DNA from: Megalopta genalis
Lineage: Eukaryota > Arthropoda > Insecta > Hymenoptera > Halictidae
Assembly (NCBI RefSeq): GCF_051020955.1
Contig: NW_027476213.1
Span: 1 to 64,000 of the forward strand
Length of the DNA stretch: 64,000 nt
Direction: 5' to 3'
Part shown: positions 25,253-38,200 of the stretch, one piece after another
How the letters are laid out: the number at the start of each line of letters is the position of its first letter
How positions within the stretch are numbered: the stretch's first letter is position 1
The notes under the pieces: model-generated
The model's input: only the letters and a program-made list of their open reading frames with translations
Told to the model about the DNA's origin: nothing
Database searches by the model: none
Position numbers and translations under genes: made by a program

Positions 25253-28200
25253 CAAATACTTGGGATATAAGTGATCTAGCTTCAAATACAGGCGAAACGA
25301 ACTAGTTAGCTTCAAATCCATGCCAAACACATGATTCAGCTGCAAATCAATGCGATGTAGAAGGTTTAGCTTCAAATCCAAACCAAACACATGATTTAGC
25401 TTCAAATCCATGGGATGTAGAAGGTTTATCTTCAAATCCATGCGAAACACATTATTTAGGTGTACATCAGTGCGAAGTAGAAGGCTCAGGTTCAAAGCCA
25501 TGCGATTCAAATGGTTCATCTTCAAATAATTGTGAAAGACATGATTTAGCTTCAACTGCATGCGAAACAAACGAGTTACCTTCAAATCCACGAGAAACAT
25601 ATGATTTAGCTTCAAATCAATGCCATGTAGAAGGTTAGCTTCAAATCCAAGCGAAACACATGATTTAGCTTCAAATCAATGCGATGAAGAAGGTTTAGCT
25701 TCAAGTCCATGTGATACACATGATTTAGCTTCAAATCAATGCGATGTAGTAGGTTCAGCTTCAAATCCATGCGACACATATGATTTAGCTTCAAATACTT
25801 GCGATATAAATGAAGTAGGTTCAAAAGCAAGAAAAAAAACGAGTTAGCTTCAAATCCATGCGAAACACATGATTTAGCTTCATATCAATTCGAAGTAGAA
25901 AGCTTAGCTTCAAATCCATGCGACACAACTGATTGAGCATCAAATACTTGCGTTATAAATGATATAGCTACAAATGCAGGCGACACAAACGAGTTAGCTT
26001 TGTATCCATGCGATGTAGAAGGTTCAGCTTCAAATCCATGCGACACATATGATTTAGCTTCAAATACTTGCGATATAAGTGATATAGCTTCAAGAGCTGG
26101 AGGAACAAACGAGGTAGCTTCAATTCCATGTGAAACAAATGATTTAGCTTCAAATCAATGCGAAGTGGAAGGCTTAGCTTCAAATCCATGCGAAACAAAT
26201 GGTTTGGCTTAAAATACTTGTGATATACATGAATCAGCTTCAACTGCATGAGAAACAAACGAGTCAGATTCAAATCCAAGCGAAACACATGATTTAGCTT
26301 CATATCAATGCGTGGTTGAAGGCTTAGCTTCAACTCCATGCAAAATAAATGAGTAACTTTCAAATACTTGCGATGTAAAAGATATAGCTTCAAATGCTGG
26401 TCAAACAAACGATTTGCAAAGCACGTTATTTAGCTTCAAATTCATGCGAATAAAATGATTTATCTACAAATATTTGCGATATAAATGATATAGCTTTAAA
26501 TACAGGCGAAACATACGAGATAGCTTCAAATCCATGCGACACACGATTTAGCGTCAAATCAATGCGAAGTAGAAGACTTAGCTTCAAATCCATGCAAAAC
26601 ACATGATTAAGCTTCAAATCCATGGGCAACACATAATTTAGGTTCATTGTCATGGTAAACACATGACTTAGCTTCACATACATGCGAAACATATGGTTTA
26701 GCTTCAAATACTTGCGATATACATTATTAAGCTACAACTGCATGCGAAACGAACGAGTTAGATTCAAATCCATGCGAAACACATGATTTAGCTTCAAATC
26801 AATGCGATGTAGAAGGTTTAGCTTCAAATCCTTACGATACCCACGATTTAACTTCAAATCAATGCGATGTAGAAGGTTCAGCTTCAAATCCATGCGACAC
26901 ATTTGATTTAGCTTCGAATACTTGCGATATAAATGAAATAGGTTCAAAAGCAGGAAAAAAAATGAGTTAGCTTCAAATGCATGCGAAACACATGATTTAT
27001 CTTCAAATCAATGCGATGTAAAAGGTTTAGCTTCAAATCTGCGCGAAACAAATGATTTAGCTTCAAATACTTGCGATATAAGGGATATAGCTTCAGATGC
27101 AGACGAAACGAACGAGTTAGCTTCAAATCCATACGAAACACATGATTTAGCTTCAAATCAATACGAAGTAGAAGGCTTAGTTTCAAATTCATGCGAAACG
27201 AAAGATTTAGCTTCAAATCCATGCGAAACAAATGGTTTAGCTTCAAATACTTGTGATATACGTTATTTAGATTTAACTGCATGGGCAACGAACCAGTTAG
27301 CTTCAAATCCATGCGAAACACACGATTTAGCTTCAAATCAATACGAAGTAGAAGGCTTAGCTTCAAATTCATGCGAGACAAAAGATTTAGCTTCAAATAC
27401 ATGCGAAACAAATGGTTTAGCTTCAAATACTTGTGATATACGTTATTTAGATTTAACTGCATGGGCAATGAACTAGTTAGCTTCAAATCCATGCGAAACA
27501 CACGATTTAGCTTCAAATCAATACGAAGTAGAAGGTTTAGCTTCAAATCCATGCTAAGCAAATGATTTAGCTTCAAACACTTGGGGTATAAGTGATATAG
27601 TTTCAAATGCAGACTAATCAAACGAGTTAGCTTGAAATCCATGCGAAACACACGACTTAGCTGCAAATCAATGCGATGTAGAAGGTTTAGCTTCAAATCC
27701 ATGCGATACACAAGATTTAGCCTCAAATCAATGCGATGTAGAAGGTTCAGCTTCAAATCCATGCGACACATATGATTTAGCTTCAAATACTTGCGATATA
27801 AGTGATATAGCTTCAAAAGCTGGAGGAACAAACGAGGTAGCTTCAATTCAATGCAAAATAAATTATTTAGCTTCAAATCAATGCGAAATAGAAGGCTTAG
27901 CTTCAAATCCATGCGAAACAGATGGTTTAGTTACAAATACTTGTGATATACATTATATAGCTACAACTGCATGCTTAACAAACGAGTTAGCTTCAAATCC
28001 AAGCAAAACACATAATTTAGCTTCAAATCAATGCGATGTAGAAGGTTTAGCTTCAAGTCCATGCGAAACAAATGATTGAGCTTCCAACACTTGGGATATA
28101 TGTGATATAGATTCAACTGCATGCGAGACAAATGAGTTACATTCAAATCCAAGCAAAACACATAATTTAGTTTCAAATCAATGCGATGTAGAACGTTTAG

Positions 28201-28653
28201 CTTCAAATCCAAGCGAAACACATTATTTAGCTCCAAATACTTGCGATATAAGTGATATAGCTTCAAAAGCTGGAGGAACTAACGAGGTAGCTACAATTCC
28301 ATGTGAAACAAATGATGTAGCTTCAAATCAATGCGAAGTAGAAGGTTTAGCTTCAAATCCATGCCAAACACATGATTTTGCTTCAAATCCATGGGATGTA
28401 GAAGGTCTAGCTTCAAATCCATGCGAAACACATTATTTAGGTGCAAATCAGTGCGAAGTAGAAGGCTCAGGTTCAAAGCCATGCGATTCAAGTAGTTCAT
28501 CTTCAAATACTTGTGAAAGACATGATTTAGCTTCAAATGCATGCGAAACAAACGAGTTATCTTCAAATCCACGCGAAACACATGATTTAGCTTCAAATCA
28601 ATGCGATGTAGAAGGTTTAGCTTCAAATCCATGCGACACATATGACTCAGCTT
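25253..28653 (+). repeat. 3,401-bp tandem unit, copy 1 (family V)
   Basis: This is the complete form of the unit. The left boundary is where identity with 28654 onward begins, just before tacttgggatataag. It includes a 29-bp junction monomer near 25634, a poly-A run of eight near 25832, and an aberrant stretch near 26410 (gatttgcaaagcacgttatt). The length is not a multiple of 30 because it sums several indels. Confidence 0.9.
26400..26700 (+). repeat. Most diverged stretch of the array
   Basis: The period is still visible, but several monomers are unusual: gatttgcaaagcacgttatt near 26411, a shortened monomer gcgacacacgatttagcg near 26538, and ggttcattgtcatggtaaac near 26641. Copies recur near 29813, 32224, 36953 and 44042, so the segment was spread by duplication after it diverged. 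Confidence 0.8.
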
Positions 28654-31433
28654 CAAATACTTGGGATATAAGTGATCTAGCTTCAAATACAGGCGAAACG
28701 AACGAGTTAGCTTCAAATCCATGCCAAACACATGATTCAGCTGCAAATCAATGCGATGTAGAAGGTTTAGCTTCAAATCCAAACCAAACACATGATTTAG
28801 CTTCAAATCCATGGGATGTAGAAGGTTTATCTTCAAATCCATGCGAAACACATTATTTAGGTGTACATCAGTGCGAAGTAGAAGGCTCAGGTTCAAAGCC
28901 ATGCGATTCAAATGGTTCATCTTCAAATAATTGTGAAAGACATGATTTAGCTTCAACTGCATGCGAAACAAACGAGTTACCTTCAAATCCACGAGAAACA
29001 TATGATTTAGCTTCAAATCAATGCCATGTAGAAGGTTAGCTTCAAATCCAAGCGAAACACATGATTTAGCTTCAAATCAATGCGATGAAGAAGGTTTAGC
29101 TTCAAGTCCATGTGATACACATGATTTAGCTTCAAATCAATGCGATGTAGTAGGTTCAGCTTCAAATCCATGCGACACATATGATTTAGCTTCAAATACT
29201 TGCGATATAAATGAAGTAGGTTCAAAAGCAAGAAAAAAAACGAGTTAGCTTCAAATCCATGCGAAACACATGATTTAGCTTCATATCAATTCGAAGTAGA
29301 AAGCTTAGCTTCAAATCCATGCGACACAACTGATTGAGCATCAAATACTTGCGTTATAAATGATATAGCTACAAATGCAGGCGACACAAACGAGTTAGCT
29401 TCGTATCCATGCGATGTAGAAGGTTCAGCTTCAAATCCATGCGACACATATGATTTAGCTTCAAATACTTGCGATATAAGTGATATAGCTTCAAGAGCTG
29501 GAGGAACAAACGAGGTAGCTTCAATTCCATGTGAAACAAATGATTTAGCTTCAAATCAATGCGAAGTAGAAGGCTTAGCTTCAAATCCATGCGAAACAAA
29601 TGGTTTGGCTTAAAATACTTGTGATATACATGAATCAGCTTCAACTGCATGAGAAACAAACGAGTCAGATTCAAATCCAAGCGAAACACATGATTTAGCT
29701 TCATATCAATGCGTGGTTGAAGGCTTAGCTTCAACTCCATGCAAAATAAATGAGTAACTTTCAAATACTTGCGATGTAAAAGATATAGCTTCAAATGCTG
29801 GTCAAACAAACGATTTGCAAAGCACGTTATTTAGCTTCAAATTCATGCGAATAAAATGATTTATCTACAAATATTTGCGATATAAATGATATAGCTTTAA
29901 ATACAGGCGAAACATACGAGATAGCTTCAAATCCATGCGACACACGATTTAGCGTCAAATCAATGCGAAGTAGAAGACTTAGCTTCAAATCCATGCAAAA
30001 CACATGATTAAGCTTCAAATCCATGGGCAACACATAATTTAGGTTCATTGTCATGGTAAACACATGACTTAGCTTCACATACATGCGAAACATATGGTTT
30101 AGCTTCAAATACTTGCGATATACATTATTAAGCTACAACTGCATGCGAAACGAACGAGTTAGATTCAAATCCATGCGAAACACATGATTTAGCTTCAAAT
30201 CAATGCGATGTAGAAGGTTTAGCTTCAAATCCTTACGATACCCACGATTTAACTTCAAATCAATGCGATGTAGAAGGTTCAGCTTCAAATCCATGCGACA
30301 CATTTGATTTAGCTTCGAATACTTGCGATATAAATGAAATAGGTTCAAAAGCAGGAAAAAAAATGAGTTAGCTTCAAATCCATGCGAAACACATGATTTA
30401 TCTTCAAATCAATGCGATGTAAAAGGTTTAGCTTCAAATCTGCGCGAAACAAATGATTTAGCTTCAAATACTTGCGATATAAGGGATATAGCTTCAGATG
30501 CAGACGAAACGAACGAGTTAGCTTCAAATCCATACGAAACACATGATTTAGCTTCAAATCAATACGAAGTAGAAGGCTTAGTTTCAAATTCATGCGAAAC
30601 GAAAGATTTAGCTTCAAATCCATGCGAAACAAATGGTTTAGCTTCAAATACTTGTGATATACGTTATTTAGATTTAACTGCATGGGCAACGAACCAGTTA
30701 GCTTCAAATCCATGCGAAACACACGATTTAGCTTCAAATCAATACGAAGTAGAAGGCTTAGCTTCAAATTCATGCGAGACAAAAGATTTAGCTTCAAATA
30801 CATGCGAAACAAATGGTTTAGCTTCAAATACTTGTGATATACGTTATTTAGATTTAACTGCATGGGCAATGAACTAGTTAGCTTCAAATCCATGCGAAAC
30901 ACACGATTTAGCTTCAAATCAATACGAAGTAGAAGGTTTAGCTTCAAATCCATGCTAAGCAAATGATTTAGCTTCAAACACTTGGGGTATAAGTGATATA
31001 GTTTCAAATGCAGACTAATCAAACGAGTTAGCTTGAAATCCATGCGAAACACACGACTTAGCTGCAAATCAATGCGATGTAGAAGGTTTAGCTTCAAATC
31101 CATGCGATACACAAGATTTAGCCTCAAATCAATGCGATGTAGAAGGTTCAGCTTCAAATCCATGCGACACATATGATTTAGCTTCAAATACTTGCGATAT
31201 AAGTGATATAGCTTCAAAAGCTGGAGGAACAAACGAGGTAGCTTCAATTCAATGCAAAATAAATTATTTAGCTTCAAATCAATGCGAAATAGAAGGCTTA
31301 GCTTCAAATCCATGCGAAACAGATGGTTTAGTTACAAATACTTGTGATATACATTATTTAGCTACAACTGCATGCTTAACAAACGAGTTAGCTTCAAATC
31401 CAAGCAAAACACATAATTTAGCTTCAAATCAAT
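28654..31433 (+). repeat. 3,401-bp tandem unit, copy 2, shortened
   Basis: It matches copy 1 at an offset of 3,401 bp up to about 31433. There the sequence jumps from the equivalent of about 28037 straight to the equivalent of about 29027, so the next copy begins 2,411 bp rather than 3,401 bp after the previous matching point. The missing 990 bp are exactly 33 monomers. Confidence 0.9.
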
Positions 31434-34400
31434 GCCATGTAGAAGGTTAGCTTCAAATCCAAGCGAAACACATGATTTAGCTTCAAATCAATGCGATGAA
31501 GAAGGTTTAGCTTCAAGTCCATGTGATACACATGATTTAGCTTCAAATCAATGCGATGTAGTAGGTTCAGCTTCAAATCCATGCGACACATATGATTTAG
31601 CTTCAAATACTTGCGATATAAATGAAGTAGGTTCAAAAGCAAGAAAAAAAACGAGTTAGCTTCAAATCCATGCGAAACACATGATTTAGCTTCATATCAA
31701 TTCGAAGTAGAAAGCTTAGCTTCAAATCCATGCGACACAACTGATTGAGCATCAAATACTTGCGTTATAAATGATATAGCTACAAATGCAGGCGACACAA
31801 ACGAGTTAGCTTCGTATCCATGCGATGTAGAAGGTTCAGCTTCAAATCCATGCGACACATATGATTTAGCTTCAAATACTTGCGATATAAGTGATATAGC
31901 TTCAAGAGCTGGAGGAACAAACGAGGTAGCTTCAATTCCATGTGAAACAAATGATTTAGCTTCAAATCAATGCGAAGTAGAAGGCTTAGCTTCAAATCCA
32001 TGCGAAACAAATGGTTTGGCTTAAAATACTTGTGATATACATGAATCAGCTTCAACTGCATGAGAAACAAACGAGTCAGATTCAAATCCAAGCGAAACAC
32101 CTGATTTAGCTTCATATCAATGCGTGGTTGAAGGCTTAGCTTCAACTCCATGCAAAATAAATGAGTAACTTTCAAATACTTGCGATGTAAAAGATATAGC
32201 TTCAAATGCTGGTCAAACAAACGATTTGCAAAGCACGTTATTTAGCTTCAAATTCATGCGAATAAAATGATTTATCTACAAATATTTGCGATATAAATGA
32301 TATAGCTTTAAATACAGGCGAAACATACGAGATAGCTTCAAATCCATGCGACACACGATTTAGCGTCAAATCAATGCGAAGTAGAAGACTTAGCTTCAAA
32401 TCCATGCAAAACACATGATTAAGCTTCAAATCCATGGGCAACACATAATTTAGGTTCATTGTCATGGTAAACACATGACTTAGCTTCACATACATGCGAA
32501 ACATATGGTTTAGCTTCAAATACTTGCGATATACATTATTAAGCTACAACTGCATGCGAAACGAACGAGTTAGATTCAAATCCATGCGAAACACATGATT
32601 TAGCTTCAAATCAATGCGATGTAGAAGGTTTAGCTTCAAATCCTTACGATACCCACGATTTAACTTCAAATCAATGCGATGTAGAAGGTTCAGCTTCAAA
32701 TCCATGCGACACATTTGATTTAGCTTCGAATACTTGCGATATAAATGAAATAGGTTCAAAAGCAGGAAAAAAAATGAGTTAGCTTCAAATCCATGCGAAA
32801 CACATGATTTATCTTCAAATCAATGCGATGTAAAAGGTTTAGCTTCAAATCTGCGCGAAACAAATGATTTAGCTTCAAATACTTGCGATATAAGGGATAT
32901 AGCTTCAGATGCAGACGAAACGAACGAGTTAGCTTCAAATCCATACGAAACACATGATTTAGCTTCAAATCAATACGAAGTAGAAGGCTTAGTTTCAAAT
33001 TCATGCGAAACGAAAGATTTAGCTTCAAATCCATGCGAAACAAATGGTTTAGCTTCAAATACTTGTGATATACGTTATTTAGATTTAACTGCATGGGCAA
33101 CGAACCAGTTAGCTTCAAATCCATGCGAAACACACGATTTAGCTTCAAATCAATACGAAGTAGAAGGCTTAGCTTCAAATTCATGCGAGACAAAAGATTT
33201 AGCTTCAAATACATGCGAAACAAATGGTTTAGCTTCAAATACTTGTGATATACGTTATTTAGATTTAACTGCATGGGCAATGAACTAGTTAGCTTCAAAT
33301 CCATGCGAAACACACGATTTAGCTTCAAATCAATACGAAGTAGAAGGTTTAGCTTCAGATCCATGCGATACACAAGATTTAGCCTCAAATCAATGCGATG
33401 TAGAAGGTTCAGCTTCAAATCCATGCGACACATATGATTTAGCTTCAAATACTTGCGATATAAGTGATATAGCTTCAAAAGCTGGAGGAACAAACGAGGT
33501 AGCTTCAATTCAATGCAAAATAAATTATTTAGCTTCAAATCAATGCGAAATAGAAGGCTTAGCTTCAAATCCATTCGAAACAGATGGTTTAGTTACAAAT
33601 ACTTGTGATATACATTATTTAGCTACAACTGCATGCTTAACAAACGAGTTAGCTTCAAATCCAAGCAAAACACATAATTTAGCTTCAAATCAATGCGATG
33701 TAGAAGGTTTAGCTTCAAGTCCATGCGAAACAAATGATTGAGCTTCCAACACTTGGGATATATGTGATATAGATTCAACTGCATGCGAGACAAATGAGTT
33801 ACATTCAAATCCAAGCAAAACACATAATTTAGTTTCAAATCAATGCGATGTAGAACGTTTAGCTTCAAATCCAAGCGAAACACATTATTTAGCTCCAAAT
33901 ACTTGCGATATAAGTGATATAGCTTCAAAAGCTGGAGGAACTAACGAGGTAGCTACAATTCCATGTGAAACAAATGATGTAGCTTCAAATCAATGCGAAG
34001 TAGAAGGTTTAGCTTCAAATCCATGCCAAACACATGATTTTGCTTCAAATCCATGGGATGTAGAAGGTCTAGCTTCAAATCCATGCGAAACACATTATTT
34101 AGGTGCAAATCAGTGCGAAGTAGAAGGCTCAGGTTCAAAGCCATGCGATTCAAGTAGTTCATCTTCAAATACTTGTGAAAGACATGATTTAGCTTCAAAT
34201 GCATGCGAAACAAACGAGTTATCTTCAAATCCACGCGAAACACATGATTTAGCTTCAAATCAATGCGATGTAGAAGGTTTAGCTTCAAATCCATGCGACA
34301 CATATGACTCAGCTTCAAATACTTGGGATATAAGTGATCTAGCTTCAAATACAGGCGAAACGAACGAGTTAGCTTCAAATCCATGCCAAACACATGATTC

Positions 34401-34443
34401 AGCTGCAAATCAATGCGATGTAGAAGGTTTAGCTTCAAATCCA
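31434..34443 (+). repeat. 3,401-bp tandem unit, copy 3
   Basis: It matches copy 2 at an offset of 2,411 bp. Near 33355 it lacks exactly 150 bp (one pentamer) compared with about 30950-31100. After that it follows copy 1 until about 34443, where it passes into the short tandems. Confidence 0.9.
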
Positions 34444-35279
34444 TGCGAAACACATGATTCAGATGCAAATCAATGCGACGTAGAAGGCTTAGCTCCAAAT
34501 CCATGCGAAACGAATGATTTAGTTTCAAATACTTGCGAATATAAGGGATACTGCTTCAAATGCATGCGAAACAAACGAGAAAGCTTAAAATACTTGCGAT
34601 ATAAATGAAACAGCTTCAAATGCAGACAAAAAGAAACGAGTTGATTCAAATCCATGCGAAACACATGATTCAGATGCAAATCAATGCGACGTAGAAGGCT
34701 TAGCACCAAATCCATGCGAAACGAATGATTTAGTTTCAAATACTTGCGAATATAAGGGATACTGCTTCAAATGCATGCGAAACAAACGAGAAAGCTTAAA
34801 ATACTTGCGATATAAATGAAACAGCTTCAAATGCAGACAAAAAAAACGAGTTGATTCAAATCCATGCGAAACACATGATTTAGATGCAAATCAATGCGAC
34901 GTAGAAGGCTTAAATCCAAATCCATGCGAAACGAATGATTTAGCTTCAAATACTTGCGAATATAAGGGATACAGCTTCAAATGCATGCGAAACAAACGAG
35001 TTAGCTTCAAATCCATGCGAAACGCATGATTTAGATGCACATCAATGCGACGTAGAAGGCTTAAATCCAAATCCATGCGAAACGAATGATTTAGCTTAAA
35101 ATACTTGCGAATATAAGGGATACAGCTTCAAATGCATGCGAAACAAACGAGTTAGCTTCAAATCCATGCGAAACGCATGATTTAGATGCAAATCAATGCG
35201 ACGTAGAAGGCTTATATTCAAATCCATGCGATACAAATCGTTTAGCTTCAAATACTTGTGATATACATGATTTAGCTTC
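34444..35279 (+). repeat. Short tandem cluster of 210/211-bp and 151-bp units
   Basis: Successive equivalent points lie at 34441, 34652, 34862, 35013 and 35164, giving periods of 211, 210, 151 and 151 bp. Units contain the variant tacttgcgaatataaggg, which has one base more than the usual monomer. The longer units carry two further monomers, including one with gacaaaaaaaacgag or gacaaaaagaaacgag. The 151-bp unit is a pentamer plus one base. Confidence 0.88.
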
Positions 35280-38200
35280 AGCTGCATTCGAAACAGACGA
35301 ATTAGCTTCTAATCCACGCGAAATACATTATTTAGCTTTAAAACAGTGCGAATTAGAAGGCTTAGCTTCAAGTCCATGCGAAACGAATGATTTAGCTTCA
35401 AATACTTGCGATATAAATGATACAGCTTCAAATGCATGCGAAACAAACGAGTTAGCTTCAAATCCATGCGAAACACATGATTTATGTGCAAATCAATGCG
35501 ACGTAGAAGGCTTAGCTTCAAATCCATGCGGAACAATTGATTAAGCTTCAAATACTTGTGATATAAGTGATATAGATTCAACTGCAGACGTAACAAACGA
35601 GTTTGCATCAAATCCATGCGAAACATATGATTTAGCTTCAAATACTTGCGATATAAGTGATATATCTTCAAAAGCAGACGAATCAAACGAGTTAGCTTCA
35701 AAAGCCATGCGATATACATGATTTAGCTTCAAATAAATGCGAAACTCATGATTTAGCTTCAAATCAATGCGAACTAGATGTCTTAGCTTCAAATCCATGC
35801 GAAACAAATGATTTAGCTTCAAAGCAATGCGAAGTAGAAGGCTTATCTTCAAATCCATGCGACACAACTGATTGAGCATCAAATACTTGCGATATAAATG
35901 ATATAGCTTCAAATGCAGGCGACACAAACGAGTTAGCTTCAAATCCATGCGAAACACATGATATAGATGCAAATCAATGCGAATTAGAAGGTTTAGCTTC
36001 AAATCCGCGCGAAACAAATGATTTAAATTCAAATACTTGCGATATAAGTGATATAGCTTCAAATGCAGGAGAGACAAATGAGTTAGCTTCAAATCCATGC
36101 GAAACACATGATTTAGCTTCAAATTAATGCGAAGTAGAAGGCTCATATTCAAATCCATGCGATACAAATCGTTTAGCTTCAAATACTTGTGATATACATG
36201 ATTTAGCTTCAGCTGCATTCGAAACAGACGAATTAGCTTCTAATCCACGCGAAATACATTATTTAGCTTTATAACAGTGCGAATTAGAAGGCTTAGCTTC
36301 AAGTCCATGCGAAACGAATGATTTAGCTTCAAATACTTGCGATATAAATGATACAGCTTCAAATGCATGCGAAACAAACGAGTTAGCTTCAAATCCATGC
36401 GAAAAACATGATTTAGATGCAAATCAATGCGACGTAGAAGGCTTAGCTCCAAATCCATGCGAAACGAATGATTTAGCTTCAAATACTTGCGAATATATGG
36501 GATACAGCTTCAAATGCATGCGATACACAAGATTTTGCCTCAAATCAATGCGATGTAGAAGGTTCAGCTTCAAATCCATGCGTAACATATGATTTAGCTT
36601 CAAATACTTGCGATATAAGTGATATAGCTTCAAGAGCTGGAGGAACAAACGAGGTAGCTTCAATTCCATGTGAAACAAATGATTTAGCTTCAAATCAATA
36701 CGAAGTAGAAGGCTTAGGTTCAAATCCATGCGAAACAAATGGTTTGGCTTAAAATACTTGTGATATACATGAATCAGCTTCATCTGCATGAGAAACAAAC
36801 GAGTTAGATTCAAATCCAAGCGAAACACATGATTTAGCTTCATATCAATGCGTGGTTGAAGGCTTAGCTTCAACTCCATGCAAAATAAATGAGTAACTTT
36901 CAAATACTTGCGATGTAAAAGATATAGCTTCAAATGCTGGCCAAACAAATGATTTGCGAAGCACGTTATTTAGCTTCAAATTCATGCGAATCAAATGATT
37001 TACCTACAAATATTTGCGATATAAATGATATAGCTTTAAATACAGGCGAAACATACAAGTTAGCTTCAAATCCATGCGACACACGATTTAGCTTCACATC
37101 AATGCGAAGTAGAAGACTTAGCTTCAAATCCATGCAAAACACATGATTAAGCTTCAAATCCATGGGCAACACATAATTTAGGTTCATTGTCATGGTAAAC
37201 ACATGATTTAGCTTCACATGCATGCGAAACAACGAGTTACCTTCAAATCCACGCGAAACACATAATTTAGCTTCAAATCAATGCGAAGTAGCAGGTTTAA
37301 CTTCAAATCCATGCGAAACAAATGATTGAGCTTCAAATACTTGCGATATAAGTGATATAGTTTCAAATGCCGGCGAAACGAACGAATTAGCTGCAAATCG
37401 ATGCGAAACACATGATTCAGCTGCAAATCAATGCGATGTAGAAGGTTTAGCTTCAAATCCATGCCAAACACATGATTTAGCTTTAAATCCATGGGATGTA
37501 GAAGGTTTCGCTTCAAATCCATGCGAAACACATTATTTAGGTGCAAATCAGTGCGAAGTAGAAGGCTCAGGTTCAAAGCCATGCGATTCAAATGGTTCAT
37601 CTTCAAATAGTTGTGAAAGACATGATTTAAATTCAACTGGATGCGAAACAAACGAGTTACCTTCAAATCCACGAGAAACATATGATTTAGCTTCAGATCA
37701 ATGCGATGTAGAAGGTTAGCTTCAAATCCATGCGATATAAGTGATATAGCTTCAAAAGCAGGAGGAACAAACGAGGTAGCTTCAATTCCATGCGAAACAC
37801 ATGATTCAGCTGCAAATCAATGCGATGTAGAAGGTTTAGCTTCAAATCCATACGATACACAAGATTTAACTTCAAATCAATGCGATGTAGAAGGTTTAGC
37901 TTCAAGTCCATGCGAAACAAATGATTGAGCTTCCAACACTTGGGATATAGGTGATATAGCTTCAACTGCATGCGAAACAAATGAGTTACATTCAAATCCA
38001 AGCAAAACACATAATTTAGCTTCAAATCAATGCGATGTAGAAGGTTTAGCTTCAAATCCAAGCGAAACACATGATTTAGCTCCAAATACTTCCGATATAA
38101 GTGAAATAGTTTCAAATGCAGGCGAAACGAACGAGTTAGCTTAAAATCCATACGAAACACATGATTCTGCTGCAAATCAATGCGATGTAAGAAGGTTTAG

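Noticed and set aside
26400..26700. Remnant of a transposon
   Set aside because: The 30-bp period can still be followed through the segment, with no terminal repeats, target-site duplications or coding remains. Divergence of monomers suffices.
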